Shown: piece by piece, positions 1 through 8,780 of the stretch | How the letters are laid out: each line of letters begins with the position of its first letter | Numbering within the stretch: the stretch's first letter is position 1 | NCBI GenBank assembly: GCA_016780605.1 | Contig: JADHLS010000143.1 | Span: 1-9,496 of the forward strand | From: Reyranella sp. | GTDB lineage: Bacteria > Pseudomonadota > Alphaproteobacteria > Reyranellales > Reyranellaceae | Length of the DNA stretch: 9,496 nucleotides | Direction: 5' to 3' | The notes under the pieces: generated by a model | Database searches by the model: none | Told to the model about the DNA's origin: nothing | Seen by the model: only the letters and a program-made list of their open reading frames with translations | Translations under genes and position numbers: made by a program

Positions 1-632
1 AGGAACGTGCCGGCCATCACCTTGATGATGTCGCGCGACACCAGCACGTCCTTCTCGGCATTGCTGTCAAAGCTCTTGCCGGTCGCCTCCATGTCGACCC
101 ACGGCGACAACGGCATGGTTGCAGCCGGCATCGGCAAGCCGCGCTCGCGCACCCGCAGCAGCGTCGTGATCGCAAGCCCACCACCGGCCGAATCGCCGGT
201 GAGCGCAATGTGCTGCGGCTTGACGCCCTGATCGAGCAGCCAGCGATAGCTGGTCACCACGTCGTCGACTGGCCCCGGATGCACGTGCTCCGGGGCGCGG
301 CCGTAATGTACAATCAGCGCGCGGCAGCCGATCACCTTGGCGAAGTGCCCGTACACCTTGCGATGCGTGTACATCGAGCCAGTGACGTAGCCGCCGCCGT
401 GAGTGCAGAGCAGCACGCGGTCCTGCACGCAGCCCTTCGGCGTCGCCCACAGCGCGGGCACGCCGCCGGCCGTCACCTCGACATAGTCAACGCCGCCAGG
501 CTCGGCAGTGACGTCGCCCCAGTGCTCGAACATGCGGCGCATCTGGTCGAGCTCCATGGACGGGTTGGCGGCGAGCGCCGCCACCCAGCCCTTGTAGAGC
601 GTCTTGAGCTCCTCCGACTGTACGCTCGGCAT
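1..632 (-). CDS. alpha/beta hydrolase, HSL/family IV esterase type (3' end outside window)
   Basis: Probable cytoplasmic carboxylesterase of the hormone-sensitive-lipase group, hydrolysing an ester or lactone. The window holds 210 full codons, and the C-terminus, which should carry the catalytic Asp and His, lies beyond the left edge. The oxyanion-hole motif HGGGY is at residues 78-82 and the nucleophile elbow GDSAGG at 146-151, with Ser148 as the catalytic serine. The strand usually reading YRxAPEH appears here as HYGRAPEH (109-116), a mild deviation. There is no signal peptide. The ATG at 632 is chosen because a GGGAGGG Shine-Dalgarno lies just upstream, inside the 11-nt gap after the stop of the LLM gene. 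The tight spacing implies co-transcription with that monooxygenase from the sigma-54 promoter at 2101-2116. A role in hydrolysing the oxygenase product is inferred; the family call is firm, the substrate unknown. Confidence 0.9.
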   Translation of the reverse strand, partial: MPSVQSEELKTLYKGWVAALAANPSMELDQMRRMFEHWGDVTAEPGGVDYVEVTAGGVPALWATPKGCVQDRVLLCTHGGGYVTGSMYTHRKVYGHFAKVIGCRALIVHYGRAPEHVHPGPVDDVVTSYRWLLDQGVKPQHIALTGDSAGGGLAITTLLRVRERGLPMPAATMPLSPWVDMEATGKSFDSNAEKDVLVSRDIIKVMAGTF

Positions 633-643
633 CTCGCCCTCCC

Positions 644-2044
644 TCACTCGGCCGCCGCGCGCTGCGCCGCCGGCGCGCCGACATAGTCGATGCCGACGCT
701 CGGCAGCTCCGCCTTGCCGCCGCACTCGCGGGCGATGACCGGCATCACTTCCTCGGCGAAGAGCTGCATCTGGTCCTCGATCTCACGGCCCTCGAAGCCG
801 CCGAGCTCGAACCAGGCGAGGAACGAGAAGTCCTCGTAACCGCACTCGGTCTTCATCTTCATGATCTTGTCGATCACGAACTGCTTGGAGCCCTGGATGG
901 CAATCTCGCGCTCGCGCAGCATGTCGGCGGTGACGCGCTTGTTGAGGTCGAACATCGGCTCGTTGAGCCGCGCCACCACGGCGCCGAAGCCGAACGGGCC
1001 GTAGTAGTCGAATTGCAGCTCCATGGCGCGCGCCGCCCGCTCGAGCGCCTGCTTCTCCTTGCCCGGGGTGGTGATGTGGATGTAGCGGCTGGTCATGATG
1101 CCACGCCGCTTGGCGGCGTCCCAACCGTACTTGAAGCGGCCGCGCCCGTGCATGTCCGGCCAGCCGGCCTTCTCGGCCGCCTCATAGTAGATATCGATGT
1201 TCTTGCGCAGACGGTCGTTGGGCTCGACGATCATCACGCCGTTCAGTCCCTTCTCAGCCGCCCACTTGATCGAGCGCGAACTGGTCACCGGCTCCCAGAG
1301 CTGCGGATGCGGCTTCTGCACCGGTTGCGGAAAGACCTGCAGCTCCTTCAAGGTCGTGGTCGTTGCCTGCACGGGATTGCCTGCGGAGTACATGTCGGGC
1401 TCGCCGATCGCCACGACGTCGTCGAGTGCGCGACCGGCCTTCTCCATGCCGAAATAGGCCAGGGTCTGCTTGTGGTTCCACTTGGTGTAGGTCGGCGGCA
1501 CCGAGAAGTTCTCGCCATGATGGGAGAAGGAGTCCTCCGTCCAGCACTTCTTCATCACCGCGATGACTTCCTCGAAGGCCTTGCGGTTGCGTTCCTGGTC
1601 CTGGATGGTCGAGCCGTAGGGGCGTCCCAGCGTCTCGTTCTCACGCGGCTGATAGCCGCGACCGACACCGCACTCGACCCGACCGCCGCTGATCACGTCC
1701 AGGAGTGCGACCTGCTCGGCGAGCCGCACCGGATGATGCCAGACCACGATGTTGGCGCACTGGCCGAGGCGGATCTTCTTGGTGTGCGTGGCGATCGCCA
1801 TCTGCGTCATCAGCGGATTGGGACTCATCTCCGCGCCTTCGGGCTGGAAGTGATGCTCGGTCAGCCAGAAGGACTGGAAGCCCAGCCGCTCGGCAAGAAT
1901 GCCCTGGCGCACTTGATTCACAAGCGTCTCCTGGGCTGCCCGATGGACTTCCTTGAGCGAGCCGTCGTTCACCGCCACACCGTCCTTGGTCAAGGTCACC
2001 GGCAGGGTCGAAGCACCGTTGTGGAAGACTCCGATTTCCAGCAT
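644..2044 (-). CDS. luciferase-like flavin-dependent monooxygenase, long (466 aa) subfamily
   Basis: Predicted soluble TIM-barrel flavin-dependent oxidoreductase of the bacterial luciferase superfamily, using reduced flavin and O2 to oxygenate an organic substrate. It opens with a strand typical of the fold (LEIGVFHNG, 2-10) and carries LTEHHF (61-66), matching the luciferase active-site/flavin region. GRVECGVGRG (121-130) matches the usual flavin-phosphate loop, followed by YQPRE. At 466 aa it is about 100 residues longer than common LLMs, with extra sequence around 160-240 (SHHGENF...HPQLW) and a long C-terminal part. The ATG at 2044 is preferred over an in-frame ATG at 2089 because AGGAGA sits about 8 nt upstream, and the region 2073-2090 is a palindrome at the predicted transcription start. 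It is first in an operon with the esterase (11-nt gap) and is driven by a sigma-54-type promoter. Type II Baeyer-Villiger activity is one possibility, but the substrate is not known. Confidence 0.93.
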   Translation of the reverse strand: MLEIGVFHNGASTLPVTLTKDGVAVNDGSLKEVHRAAQETLVNQVRQGILAERLGFQSFWLTEHHFQPEGAEMSPNPLMTQMAIATHTKKIRLGQCANIVVWHHPVRLAEQVALLDVISGGRVECGVGRGYQPRENETLGRPYGSTIQDQERNRKAFEEVIAVMKKCWTEDSFSHHGENFSVPPTYTKWNHKQTLAYFGMEKAGRALDDVVAIGEPDMYSAGNPVQATTTTLKELQVFPQPVQKPHPQLWEPVTSSRSIKWAAEKGLNGVMIVEPNDRLRKNIDIYYEAAEKAGWPDMHGRGRFKYGWDAAKRRGIMTSRYIHITTPGKEKQALERAARAMELQFDYYGPFGFGAVVARLNEPMFDLNKRVTADMLREREIAIQGSKQFVIDKIMKMKTECGYEDFSFLAWFELGGFEGREIEDQMQLFAEEVMPVIARECGGKAELPSVGIDYVGAPAAQRAAAE

Positions 2045-2072
2045 GTCCTGATCTCCTGTTTGCGTTTCCTTC

Positions 2073-2090
2073 CATGCCGCACGCGGCATG
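2073..2090 (-). promoter_or_regulatory. perfect 18-bp palindrome at the predicted transcription start (5' leader hairpin or operator)
   Basis: CATGCCGC-GT-GCGGCATG is an inverted repeat with perfect 8-bp arms and a 2-nt centre. Counting 12 bases from the conserved C of the -12 element (2102) puts +1 at 2090, the first base of this palindrome. The mRNA of the LLM-esterase operon would therefore begin with a stable hairpin about 30 nt before the Shine-Dalgarno. It could stabilise the 5' end or serve as a repressor operator. The structure is seen directly; either role is inference. Confidence 0.45.
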
Positions 2091-2100
2091 ACCGCTGGAG

Positions 2101-2116
2101 CGCAACTAGCGTGCCA
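2101..2116 (-). promoter_or_regulatory. sigma-54 (-24/-12) promoter of the LLM-esterase operon
   Basis: On the minus strand the sequence reads TGGCACG-CTAG-TTGCG. It matches the RpoN consensus TGGCACG-N4-TTGC(A/T) at every position except the last, weakly conserved base. The invariant GG (2115-2114) and GC (2103-2102) have the correct 12-bp spacing. Predicted +1 is about 2090, giving a leader of roughly 46 nt to the ATG at 2044. The divergent neighbour encodes a sigma-54 activator with an intact GAFTGA loop, so promoter and activator support each other. Confidence 0.85.
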
Positions 2117-2133
2117 GAAGGAAAATCACGGCA

Positions 2134-2149
2134 CGGCAAGGACTTGCCG
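2134..2149. promoter_or_regulatory. 16-bp palindrome between promoter and putative enhancer sites
   Basis: CGGCAAG-GA-CTTGCCG has perfect 7-bp arms. It covers about -44 to -59 relative to the predicted sigma-54 start, between the promoter and the tandem dyads. Its sequence differs from the dyads, so it would bind a different protein if it is functional. No candidate binder is visible in the window. Confidence 0.35.
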
Positions 2150-2168
2150 GATGGCATGCATGGCAGCT

Positions 2169-2185
2169 TGATGCGCAGCGCTACA
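2169..2185. promoter_or_regulatory. putative upstream activating site, distal copy A (degenerate dyad)
   Basis: TGATGCG-CAG-CGCTACA is an imperfect dyad (5 of 7 arm positions pair). It matches the element at 2202-2218 at 14 of 17 positions and is centred about 87 bp upstream of the predicted sigma-54 start. The start-to-start distance to the second copy is 33 bp, about three helical turns, so both would face the same side of the DNA. This fits enhancer sites for the adjacent Fis-HTH activator; binding is inferred. Confidence 0.5.
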
Positions 2186-2201
2186 CATCCTGCGCGGCGA
2201 C

Positions 2202-2218
2202 TGTTGCGAAACGCTACA
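2202..2218. promoter_or_regulatory. putative upstream activating site, copy B (better dyad)
   Basis: TGTTGCG-AAA-CGCTACA is a near-perfect dyad (6 of 7 arm positions). With one flanking base pair (2201, 2219) it extends to 8-bp arms with one mismatch. It is centred about 120 bp upstream of the predicted sigma-54 start, a usual enhancer distance. It also lies about 150 bp before the regulator's own ATG, so autoregulation is possible. It is the stronger of two similar copies. Confidence 0.55.
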
Positions 2219-2369
2219 GCGCACTCGATTTACAGGGTCGCAATCGGGCGCCTATCCTCTCGGCAAGCAAGCTGCCTCCTCGACCGTCGATCCCCGCGTC
2301 GAGCATCTCGTCACGAAGAGCCGAAGCGGTGCGCCGCGATCGGCGGCAGCCCTTGGGAGGAGCTTGGTG

Positions 2370-4307
2370 ATGAAAGATATCCCGCTCGCTCAGCTGTGCT
2401 CCAAGGACTACATCCGGACCGTCGGCAGGGTCTGGGAAAGGTTCGTCACCGACCGCCCGGTCGACGACGATGCCGTGCGCGATGTCGTCATCGAGTCGTG
2501 GCGCCGCTGCCGGCAGAACGGCGTCAATCCGGCGACCAAATCGGCGCCACTGCGGGTCAACGGTCCTGACGTCGACCGCTTCCAGCGGCGCAACGCGCCG
2601 TTCTACGACGCGGTGCGCGCGTGCGTGCCGCCGATCGTTCCCTATCTCATGGGTTCGCGCACCATCCTGATCACCAGCGATCCCGACGGCACCCTGCTGT
2701 CGGTCGACGGCGATCCGCATCTCACCGACCGGCTCGCCGCTGACCACATCGTTCCGGGCGCCGCGTGGCACGAGTGCAGCAGCGGCACCAATGCGGTGGG
2801 CACGGCGCTGGCGCTGGGGAAGGCGCTGCACATCCATGCCGAGGAGCACTTCTGTGAAGTCGCCAAGCCCTGGAGCTGCACCGCCGCGGTGATCCGCGAT
2901 CCACTAGACCGTCGCATCGTCGGCGTGGTCGATATCACCGGGCCGCCCGACACGGTCAACGCGCAGACCTGGCCGTTCGTCATGTCGCTGGTCGGCCAGC
3001 TGCAGGGCCACTTGCAGAAGCACGCGCTGGCCAAGCGGGCGCGGCTGATTGAGCTGTTTGAAGCCGCAATTGGCGGGCGTGAGACCGCTGCCGTCCTGCT
3101 CGACGCGCAGGGCCGCGTGATCGCGCGCACGGTGCAGGCCTCCTCGGCATTGCGCGAGCACGGCCTCAGCCGGACGCAAGCGATGGGCGAACTTGTCGCG
3201 GCACCGCGCGGAGAGGTCGCGCCGAAATGGCTGGCATCGCTGGCGCCGGGAATCCGGCCGGAATGGCTGTCCCCGCTCAGGGAGAATGGGCATTGCATCG
3301 GCGCCATCCTGCATTTGCCTACGACCGGTCGCGGACAGCGCACGAGGTCGCACCGCACGGAGGCAGAGGAGCCGCTGGCGCCAGCTTTCCAAGCGCTGCT
3401 TCAGACATCACCATCGCTCGAGAGCCTTCTGCGGCAGGCCGAGCGTTTCGCCGCAGCGAGCACACCGTTGCTGCTCGAGGGGGAGACCGGCACCGGCAAG
3501 GATGTGCTGGCGCGTGCCGTGCACGCGGCGGGTCCTTTCCAGTCGGGTCCTTTCGTGCCTGTCAATTGCGCTGCCTTGCCGCGCGATATCCTGGCAAGCG
3601 AGCTGTTCGGCCACGCCGAAGGAGCTTTTACCGGCGCGCGCCGTGGCGGCTCCCGCGGCCGTTTCGAGCAGGCCCATGGCGGCGTGCTGTTCCTCGACGA
3701 GATCGGCGATATGCCCTGCGACCTGCAGCCCTACCTGCTGCGAGTCCTGGAGGAAGGCGAGGTTTGGCGGCTCGGCGAGGCGGCGCCGCGCAGGATCGCG
3801 ATGCGAGTCATTGCCGCCACCAATCGTCCTCTTGCCAAGGACATGGCGGCCGGGCGCTTTCGCGCCGACCTCTATCATCGTCTCAACGTCACTTGCCTGA
3901 GCTTGCCGCCACTGCGCGAACGGACAGGCGACATTCCGCATCTTGTCGGGCATATGCTGCGCGACATCGCTGGTGCGGCGTCTGCGACACGGATCGCACC
4001 GGAGGTCATGGATGTCTTCCTGCGCTACCGTTGGCCTGGTAACGTACGCGAGTTGCGCAATTGTTTGGAGCGCATGGTTCTGCTGGCGACGGACCCTATA
4101 CTCGGCCTCGATCTTCTGCCGACGGCAATTCTGGAGGATGAGTCGCCGTGCGGCTTACCCCTCGCCTCGACGATCCGCGGCGCCGAGCGACACACGGTGC
4201 TAGCCGCCATTCGGCGCGAGGGCGGGAACCTCAGCCGCGCCGCTCGATCGCTAGGTATCGCCCGAACGACGCTCTATCGGCACATCCGTCGCTGCAGTAC
4301 CGATTGA
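2370..4307 (+). CDS. sigma-54-dependent Fis-family activator, AcoR-like (GAF, AAA+, HTH)
   Basis: Enhancer-binding activator of RpoN promoters, 645 aa, cytoplasmic, with no receiver domain. The N-terminal sensor at about 75-215 is GAF-like with AcoR-type signatures: HECSSGTNAVGTAL from 134, HFC at 160-162, WSC at 168-170 and GVVDITG. It presumably binds a small effector. The AAA+ domain starts near 350: Walker A GETGTGKD (371-378), RpoN-contacting GAFTGA (418-423), Walker B LFLDE (440-444) and arginine-rich FRADLYHRL (497-505). All key residues are intact, so it should be active. A Fis-type helix-turn-helix (about 612-641, LSRAARSLGIARTTLYRHI) binds DNA. The ATG at 2370 is chosen because GGGAGGAG ends 7 nt upstream; a TTG at 2364 is in frame but overlaps that spacing. 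It is divergent from the LLM operon, its likely target. The effector is unknown. Confidence 0.94.
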   Translation: MKDIPLAQLCSKDYIRTVGRVWERFVTDRPVDDDAVRDVVIESWRRCRQNGVNPATKSAPLRVNGPDVDRFQRRNAPFYDAVRACVPPIVPYLMGSRTILITSDPDGTLLSVDGDPHLTDRLAADHIVPGAAWHECSSGTNAVGTALALGKALHIHAEEHFCEVAKPWSCTAAVIRDPLDRRIVGVVDITGPPDTVNAQTWPFVMSLVGQLQGHLQKHALAKRARLIELFEAAIGGRETAAVLLDAQGRVIARTVQASSALREHGLSRTQAMGELVAAPRGEVAPKWLASLAPGIRPEWLSPLRENGHCIGAILHLPTTGRGQRTRSHRTEAEEPLAPAFQALLQTSPSLESLLRQAERFAAASTPLLLEGETGTGKDVLARAVHAAGPFQSGPFVPVNCAALPRDILASELFGHAEGAFTGARRGGSRGRFEQAHGGVLFLDEIGDMPCDLQPYLLRVLEEGEVWRLGEAAPRRIAMRVIAATNRPLAKDMAAGRFRADLYHRLNVTCLSLPPLRERTGDIPHLVGHMLRDIAGAASATRIAPEVMDVFLRYRWPGNVRELRNCLERMVLLATDPILGLDLLPTAILEDESPCGLPLASTIRGAERHTVLAAIRREGGNLSRAARSLGIARTTLYRHIRRCSTD

Positions 4308-4953
4308 AGTCATTGTCGAGGGTGTTCGATTTCGCTTGAGCCGTACGTGGTACGGGCGCCGTTCCCATTTTCCAGATCAGGCCCTGCCGCGGGGAGGAGT
4401 CATGCTTGAAACGTGGCTCTACGGCCCGGTCAAAAGCCTTCTCCAAACCGCCAATGCGCGCACCGGCAATCAAGATCGGTTTGCTTCGCACAACGTGGTC
4501 CTTCACGTCCGGATAAGTCCCCCTGCGCAGGTGGCTTTCCCTCGCTTCAAAGACAGTCGGGTGCTGGCGAGCTATGTTCTCTCGATTCTCGGAATAATGT
4601 CTCTCGACTGAAGTGCATTGTTTCGCTCGTCTGCCAGGCTATGTCGGAAAGGTGCTGATGCACTCGCGACCTGCACTCGGATCAAGGAATGCACCATGAT
4701 TCCCAGCAGCCGCATGCTGCTGCGCGCTGGCATCGCCTCAAGGGGCCGTGGTTGCCGGCAGTGCGGGCGGTTGGAAGTACCAGCTCGAGGGTGTCGTGTT
4801 TCAAGGCGGGGTGGCGGGCCCGATCAAAAAGCCGTGCTGGCCGATCCGCGGTGAGGCAATGGATTGGGCCGGTAATGTCGCGGAAGGGTCGGAAGGGGGC
4901 CGGCTCGCGCCGTCTTTTCTTTCGAATGCCTCCTTCGGAAGCGTCGGCGCCGG
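4308..4953. other. 646-bp convergent gap with no convincing gene
   Basis: This stretch lies between the convergent ends of the activator gene and the acyl-CoA ligase gene, and base and codon patterns suggest decayed or non-coding DNA. It holds a short perfect hairpin without a T-tract (4341-4355), a possible 69-codon ORF with a strong Shine-Dalgarno (4402-4611) and a minus-strand fragment reading like the start of an FAD monooxygenase (4444-4506). It also holds a possible frameshifted small ORF (4696-4990). I find no tRNA, no insertion-sequence ends and no sigma-54 promoter here. Confidence 0.6.
4402..4611 (+). CDS. hypothetical small ORF, 69 aa, doubtful
   Basis: The ATG at 4402 is preceded by GGGGAGGAGT, one of the strongest Shine-Dalgarno-like sequences in the window, and the frame runs 69 codons to a stop at 4611. 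The product begins MLETWLYGPVKSLL and ends with a mildly hydrophobic stretch (VLASYVLSILGIM). I recognise no family. It lies 94 nt after the activator stop on the same strand. The purine run alone could be chance, and an opposite-strand reading suggests a gene remnant here, so this is a weak call. Confidence 0.2.
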   Translation: MLETWLYGPVKSLLQTANARTGNQDRFASHNVVLHVRISPPAQVAFPRFKDSRVLASYVLSILGIMSLD

Positions 4954-6597
<1,644 letters not shown>

Positions 6598-6652
6598 GAT
6601 CTCCTCCCGACGAAAAATGGCGCAAGCGATGTCTCGAGTTAGCTGGAATAGC

Positions 6653-7675
6653 TCATCCGACTGCCTGCTTTTCCTGAGCGGTGGCCGGGCTGTCTGTCCC
6701 TGTCAAATCCGTCAGCAGCGGCAGAACCTCGGCGGCGACGCGCTCGATCTGCGCCTGGCGCAGCTCATAGGGGCCCAGCAAGTCGAGCACAATGTGCCGC
6801 ACGCCGGCGGTATAGAAGGCACGCATGCACTCGGCAACGTTGGTCGCCGGGCCGAGGGCACAGTAGCGTTGCGCCGCCTTGCGGAAATCCATGGCGTAGC
6901 GAACGCTTAGTGTCTCGGACGCCGCGTCGAGCGCCTTCTCGTATGTGTCGTCCAGCCGCGTGAACAGCAGATGGCCCGTGCCGAAGCGGGCAAGCTTGCG
7001 CCCAGCGGCTGTCGCAGCCATCGCGATCACATCGAGGCTGCTTCGGTACATCTCCGGTGTTACCACGTACGACATCCAGCCATCGGCCAAGCGGCCACTG
7101 CGCTTCAGCGCTCCTTCCGATCGTCCGCCGCACCAGATCGGCGGGCCTCCCGATTGCCGCGGGGGTGGCTGCATCTGAACTTCGCTGAAGGTGCTGAACC
7201 TTCCCTGATGCGTGACCGGCTCGCCAGTCCAGAGCTTGCGCAGTACCACGATCCCTTCGCTGAGCCGCGCGCCGCGCTCCCGAATTGGCGCGCCGGCCAG
7301 AGCGTATTCCTTAGGGAACTCGCCGCCGACACCAACGCCAAAGATGAGGCGCCCCTCGGTCAGATGGTCGAGGGTCGCAACCTGCTTGGCCACCGGCCCC
7401 GCGTGCCGCAGTGGCAGTAGATAGACCGATGTCCCAAACAGCAGCCGCCGGCTGACGACGGCAGCCTGAGCAAGCTGTAGCAGCGGATCAAGGATGGGGA
7501 TGGCGAAGGCGATGTGATCGCCAACCCACAGCGAGTCGAAGCCGCTTCGGTCCACGAGTTGCACCAGCGAGACCAGTTCGTCGATGCGTGGAAGCCATGG
7601 GCCAGTCGCAGGTTCGGTGCGACGGTGGATGGTCTGGATGCCGATTCGTAGGCGAGCATCGAGTGGCAGTGGCAT
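6653..7675 (-). CDS. luciferase-like flavin/F420-type oxidoreductase (340 aa)
   Basis: Second LLM of the window, of ordinary length, with a predicted TIM barrel using FMN or F420. It shows an early strand RIGIQT (10-15), [12 protein letters not shown] (46-57) at the substrate/flavin region, [16 protein letters not shown] (104-119) as the flavin-phosphate loop, and [20 protein letters not shown] typical of the fold. The ATG at 7675 is preferred over an in-frame ATG at 7729: GGGGGAG lies about 7 nt upstream, whereas the upstream start would overlap the preceding gene's end (stop at 7701). It lies between the third LLM (25-nt gap) and the acyl-CoA ligase (55-nt gap), so it is probably co-transcribed. 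It shows little similarity to the 466-aa LLM beyond fold motifs, so it is not a recent duplicate. Substrate unknown. Confidence 0.9.
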   Translation of the reverse strand: MPLPLDARLRIGIQTIHRRTEPATGPWLPRIDELVSLVQLVDRSGFDSLWVGDHIAFAIPILDPLLQLAQAAVVSRRLLFGTSVYLLPLRHAGPVAKQVATLDHLTEGRLIFGVGVGGEFPKEYALAGAPIRERGARLSEGIVVLRKLWTGEPVTHQGRFSTFSEVQMQPPPRQSGGPPIWCGGRSEGALKRSGRLADGWMSYVVTPEMYRSSLDVIAMAATAAGRKLARFGTGHLLFTRLDDTYEKALDAASETLSVRYAMDFRKAAQRYCALGPATNVAECMRAFYTAGVRHIVLDLLGPYELRQAQIERVAAEVLPLLTDLTGTDSPATAQEKQAVG

Positions 7676-7700
7676 GGACGTCTCCCCCGAGGACCGGAAC

Positions 7701-8744
7701 TCAGATGGTGGCAAAGCCCTGGAAGGCATGCGGTATCCGGCGGATGTCGGCGACGAGCTCGCGCATCAGTCCGGGCGCCGTTGCCGGTGCGAAGTTCAGC
7801 TCGATAGCGTCAGCCGCTCCGCCGAAACGGGTTTCGATGGCAGGGACGATCTCGTCGTAAGTGCCACAGGCCGCAAAGATTCGCACAACGTCGTCCGAGA
7901 CAAGTGCCGCCATTTCCTTCCAGCGGCCCTGGACCGAGAGATCGTGCAGCTTCATCCCGAGATCCTGGAGCCCATGCAGCTCCAGGATGGGCATATAGGT
8001 ACGCGTGGAACCGTAGAAGGCGATGCGGAAGCGCACCCAGTCCATGGCTTTCGCCACCGACGCGGCGTCCGGCCCGGTCGCGACGAAGCCGCCGCCATGC
8101 ACGTTGAAATGCTCGCGCTTGCGGCCGCTGCGGCGCATGCCCTCCACCAGGCGCGGGATGCACACTTCCTCAAGATAGCGCCGCGAGCAGATCGGGTGCA
8201 GCCGCACACCGTCGGCGACCTCACCGGCCACCCGCAACATTGCCGGCCCAACCGCTGCAATAGTCACCGGGACCATCGGCAGGCCGGTCGGCTCGGGCGA
8301 AAAATCCGGGGTCATAAGCGTGAGCCGATAGTACTCGCCCTCGTAACGCAGCTCTTCGCCAGTCTGCCAACAGCGCCAGATCGCGCGCAGCGCTCGAACA
8401 TAGTCGCGCAGACGGGGTGCCGGCGGGCTCCAAGGAACGCCGAAGCGGCGTTCATTGTGGCCTTTCACCTGGCTGCCCAGCCCGAGCACGAAGCGGCCTG
8501 TTGAATTGGCGTGCAGGTCCCAAGCCTGCATTGCTGTCACCGCCGGACTGCGCGGAAAGGCGACTGCGACAGACGTGGTAAGCGCGATTCGTTTGGTCGC
8601 AAGCGCCGCGACGGCGAGCGGCAAGAATGGGTCATGCTTCGCCTCCACCGTCATGAGCGCGTCGAACCCAGCCGTCTCCGCCGCTCGCGCTGCCGATCCG
8701 GTCTGATTCCAGTCGTTCACCGGCAGCATCGTAAACACCTGCAT
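7701..8744 (-). CDS. LLM-class oxidoreductase, MSMEG_2256/TIGR03617-like (putative F420-dependent)
   Basis: Third LLM, 347 aa. The pattern MQVFTMLPVNDW, then EAKHDPFLPLA (34-44), TTSVAVAFPRSP (56-67) and GRFVLGLGSQVKGH (83-96) is what I recall of the TIGR03617 group, annotated as probable F420-dependent. The cofactor is only predicted; no F420 biosynthesis gene is in the window and FMN use is equally possible. The start at 8744 is chosen over an in-frame ATG at 8780 because the family begins at MxVFT and a GAGGGG sequence lies upstream; its spacing of about 10 nt is slightly long. It follows the NMO gene after 36 nt and precedes the second LLM by 25 nt. It is likely to act on a step of the same pathway, substrate unknown. 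Confidence 0.92.
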   Translation of the reverse strand: MQVFTMLPVNDWNQTGSAARAAETAGFDALMTVEAKHDPFLPLAVAALATKRIALTTSVAVAFPRSPAVTAMQAWDLHANSTGRFVLGLGSQVKGHNERRFGVPWSPPAPRLRDYVRALRAIWRCWQTGEELRYEGEYYRLTLMTPDFSPEPTGLPMVPVTIAAVGPAMLRVAGEVADGVRLHPICSRRYLEEVCIPRLVEGMRRSGRKREHFNVHGGGFVATGPDAASVAKAMDWVRFRIAFYGSTRTYMPILELHGLQDLGMKLHDLSVQGRWKEMAALVSDDVVRIFAACGTYDEIVPAIETRFGGAADAIELNFAPATAPGLMRELVADIRRIPHAFQGFATI

Positions 8745-8780
8745 CGCGCCCAACCCCTCACATGATCCGCTCGTCGGCAT

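Noticed and set aside
2044..2089. Upstream in-frame ATG at 2089 as start of the LLM gene
   Set aside because: It lies within one base of the predicted transcription start and inside the palindrome, has no Shine-Dalgarno, and adds residues atypical of the family. The ATG at 2044 has AGGAGA at good spacing.
2131..2149. Possible plus-strand sigma-54 promoter (CGGCACG ... CTTGCC) toward the activator
   Set aside because: The TTGC lies four bases too far from the GG element, and RpoN does not tolerate such spacing. The resemblance comes from the palindrome at 2134-2149.
1013..2569. 518-codon open frame on the plus strand across the LLM gene and the control region
   Set aside because: Its composition is Arg/His/Leu-rich without domain motifs. 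It lies antisense to a clearly recognised LLM and runs through the promoter and the activator start. It is a GC-rich shadow frame.
4341..4355. Hairpin CCGTAC-GTG-GTACGG as terminator of the activator gene
   Set aside because: The 6-bp stem is perfect but no T-tract follows, and the nearest T-run is about 15 nt away. It could at best be a weak or Rho-assisted stop.
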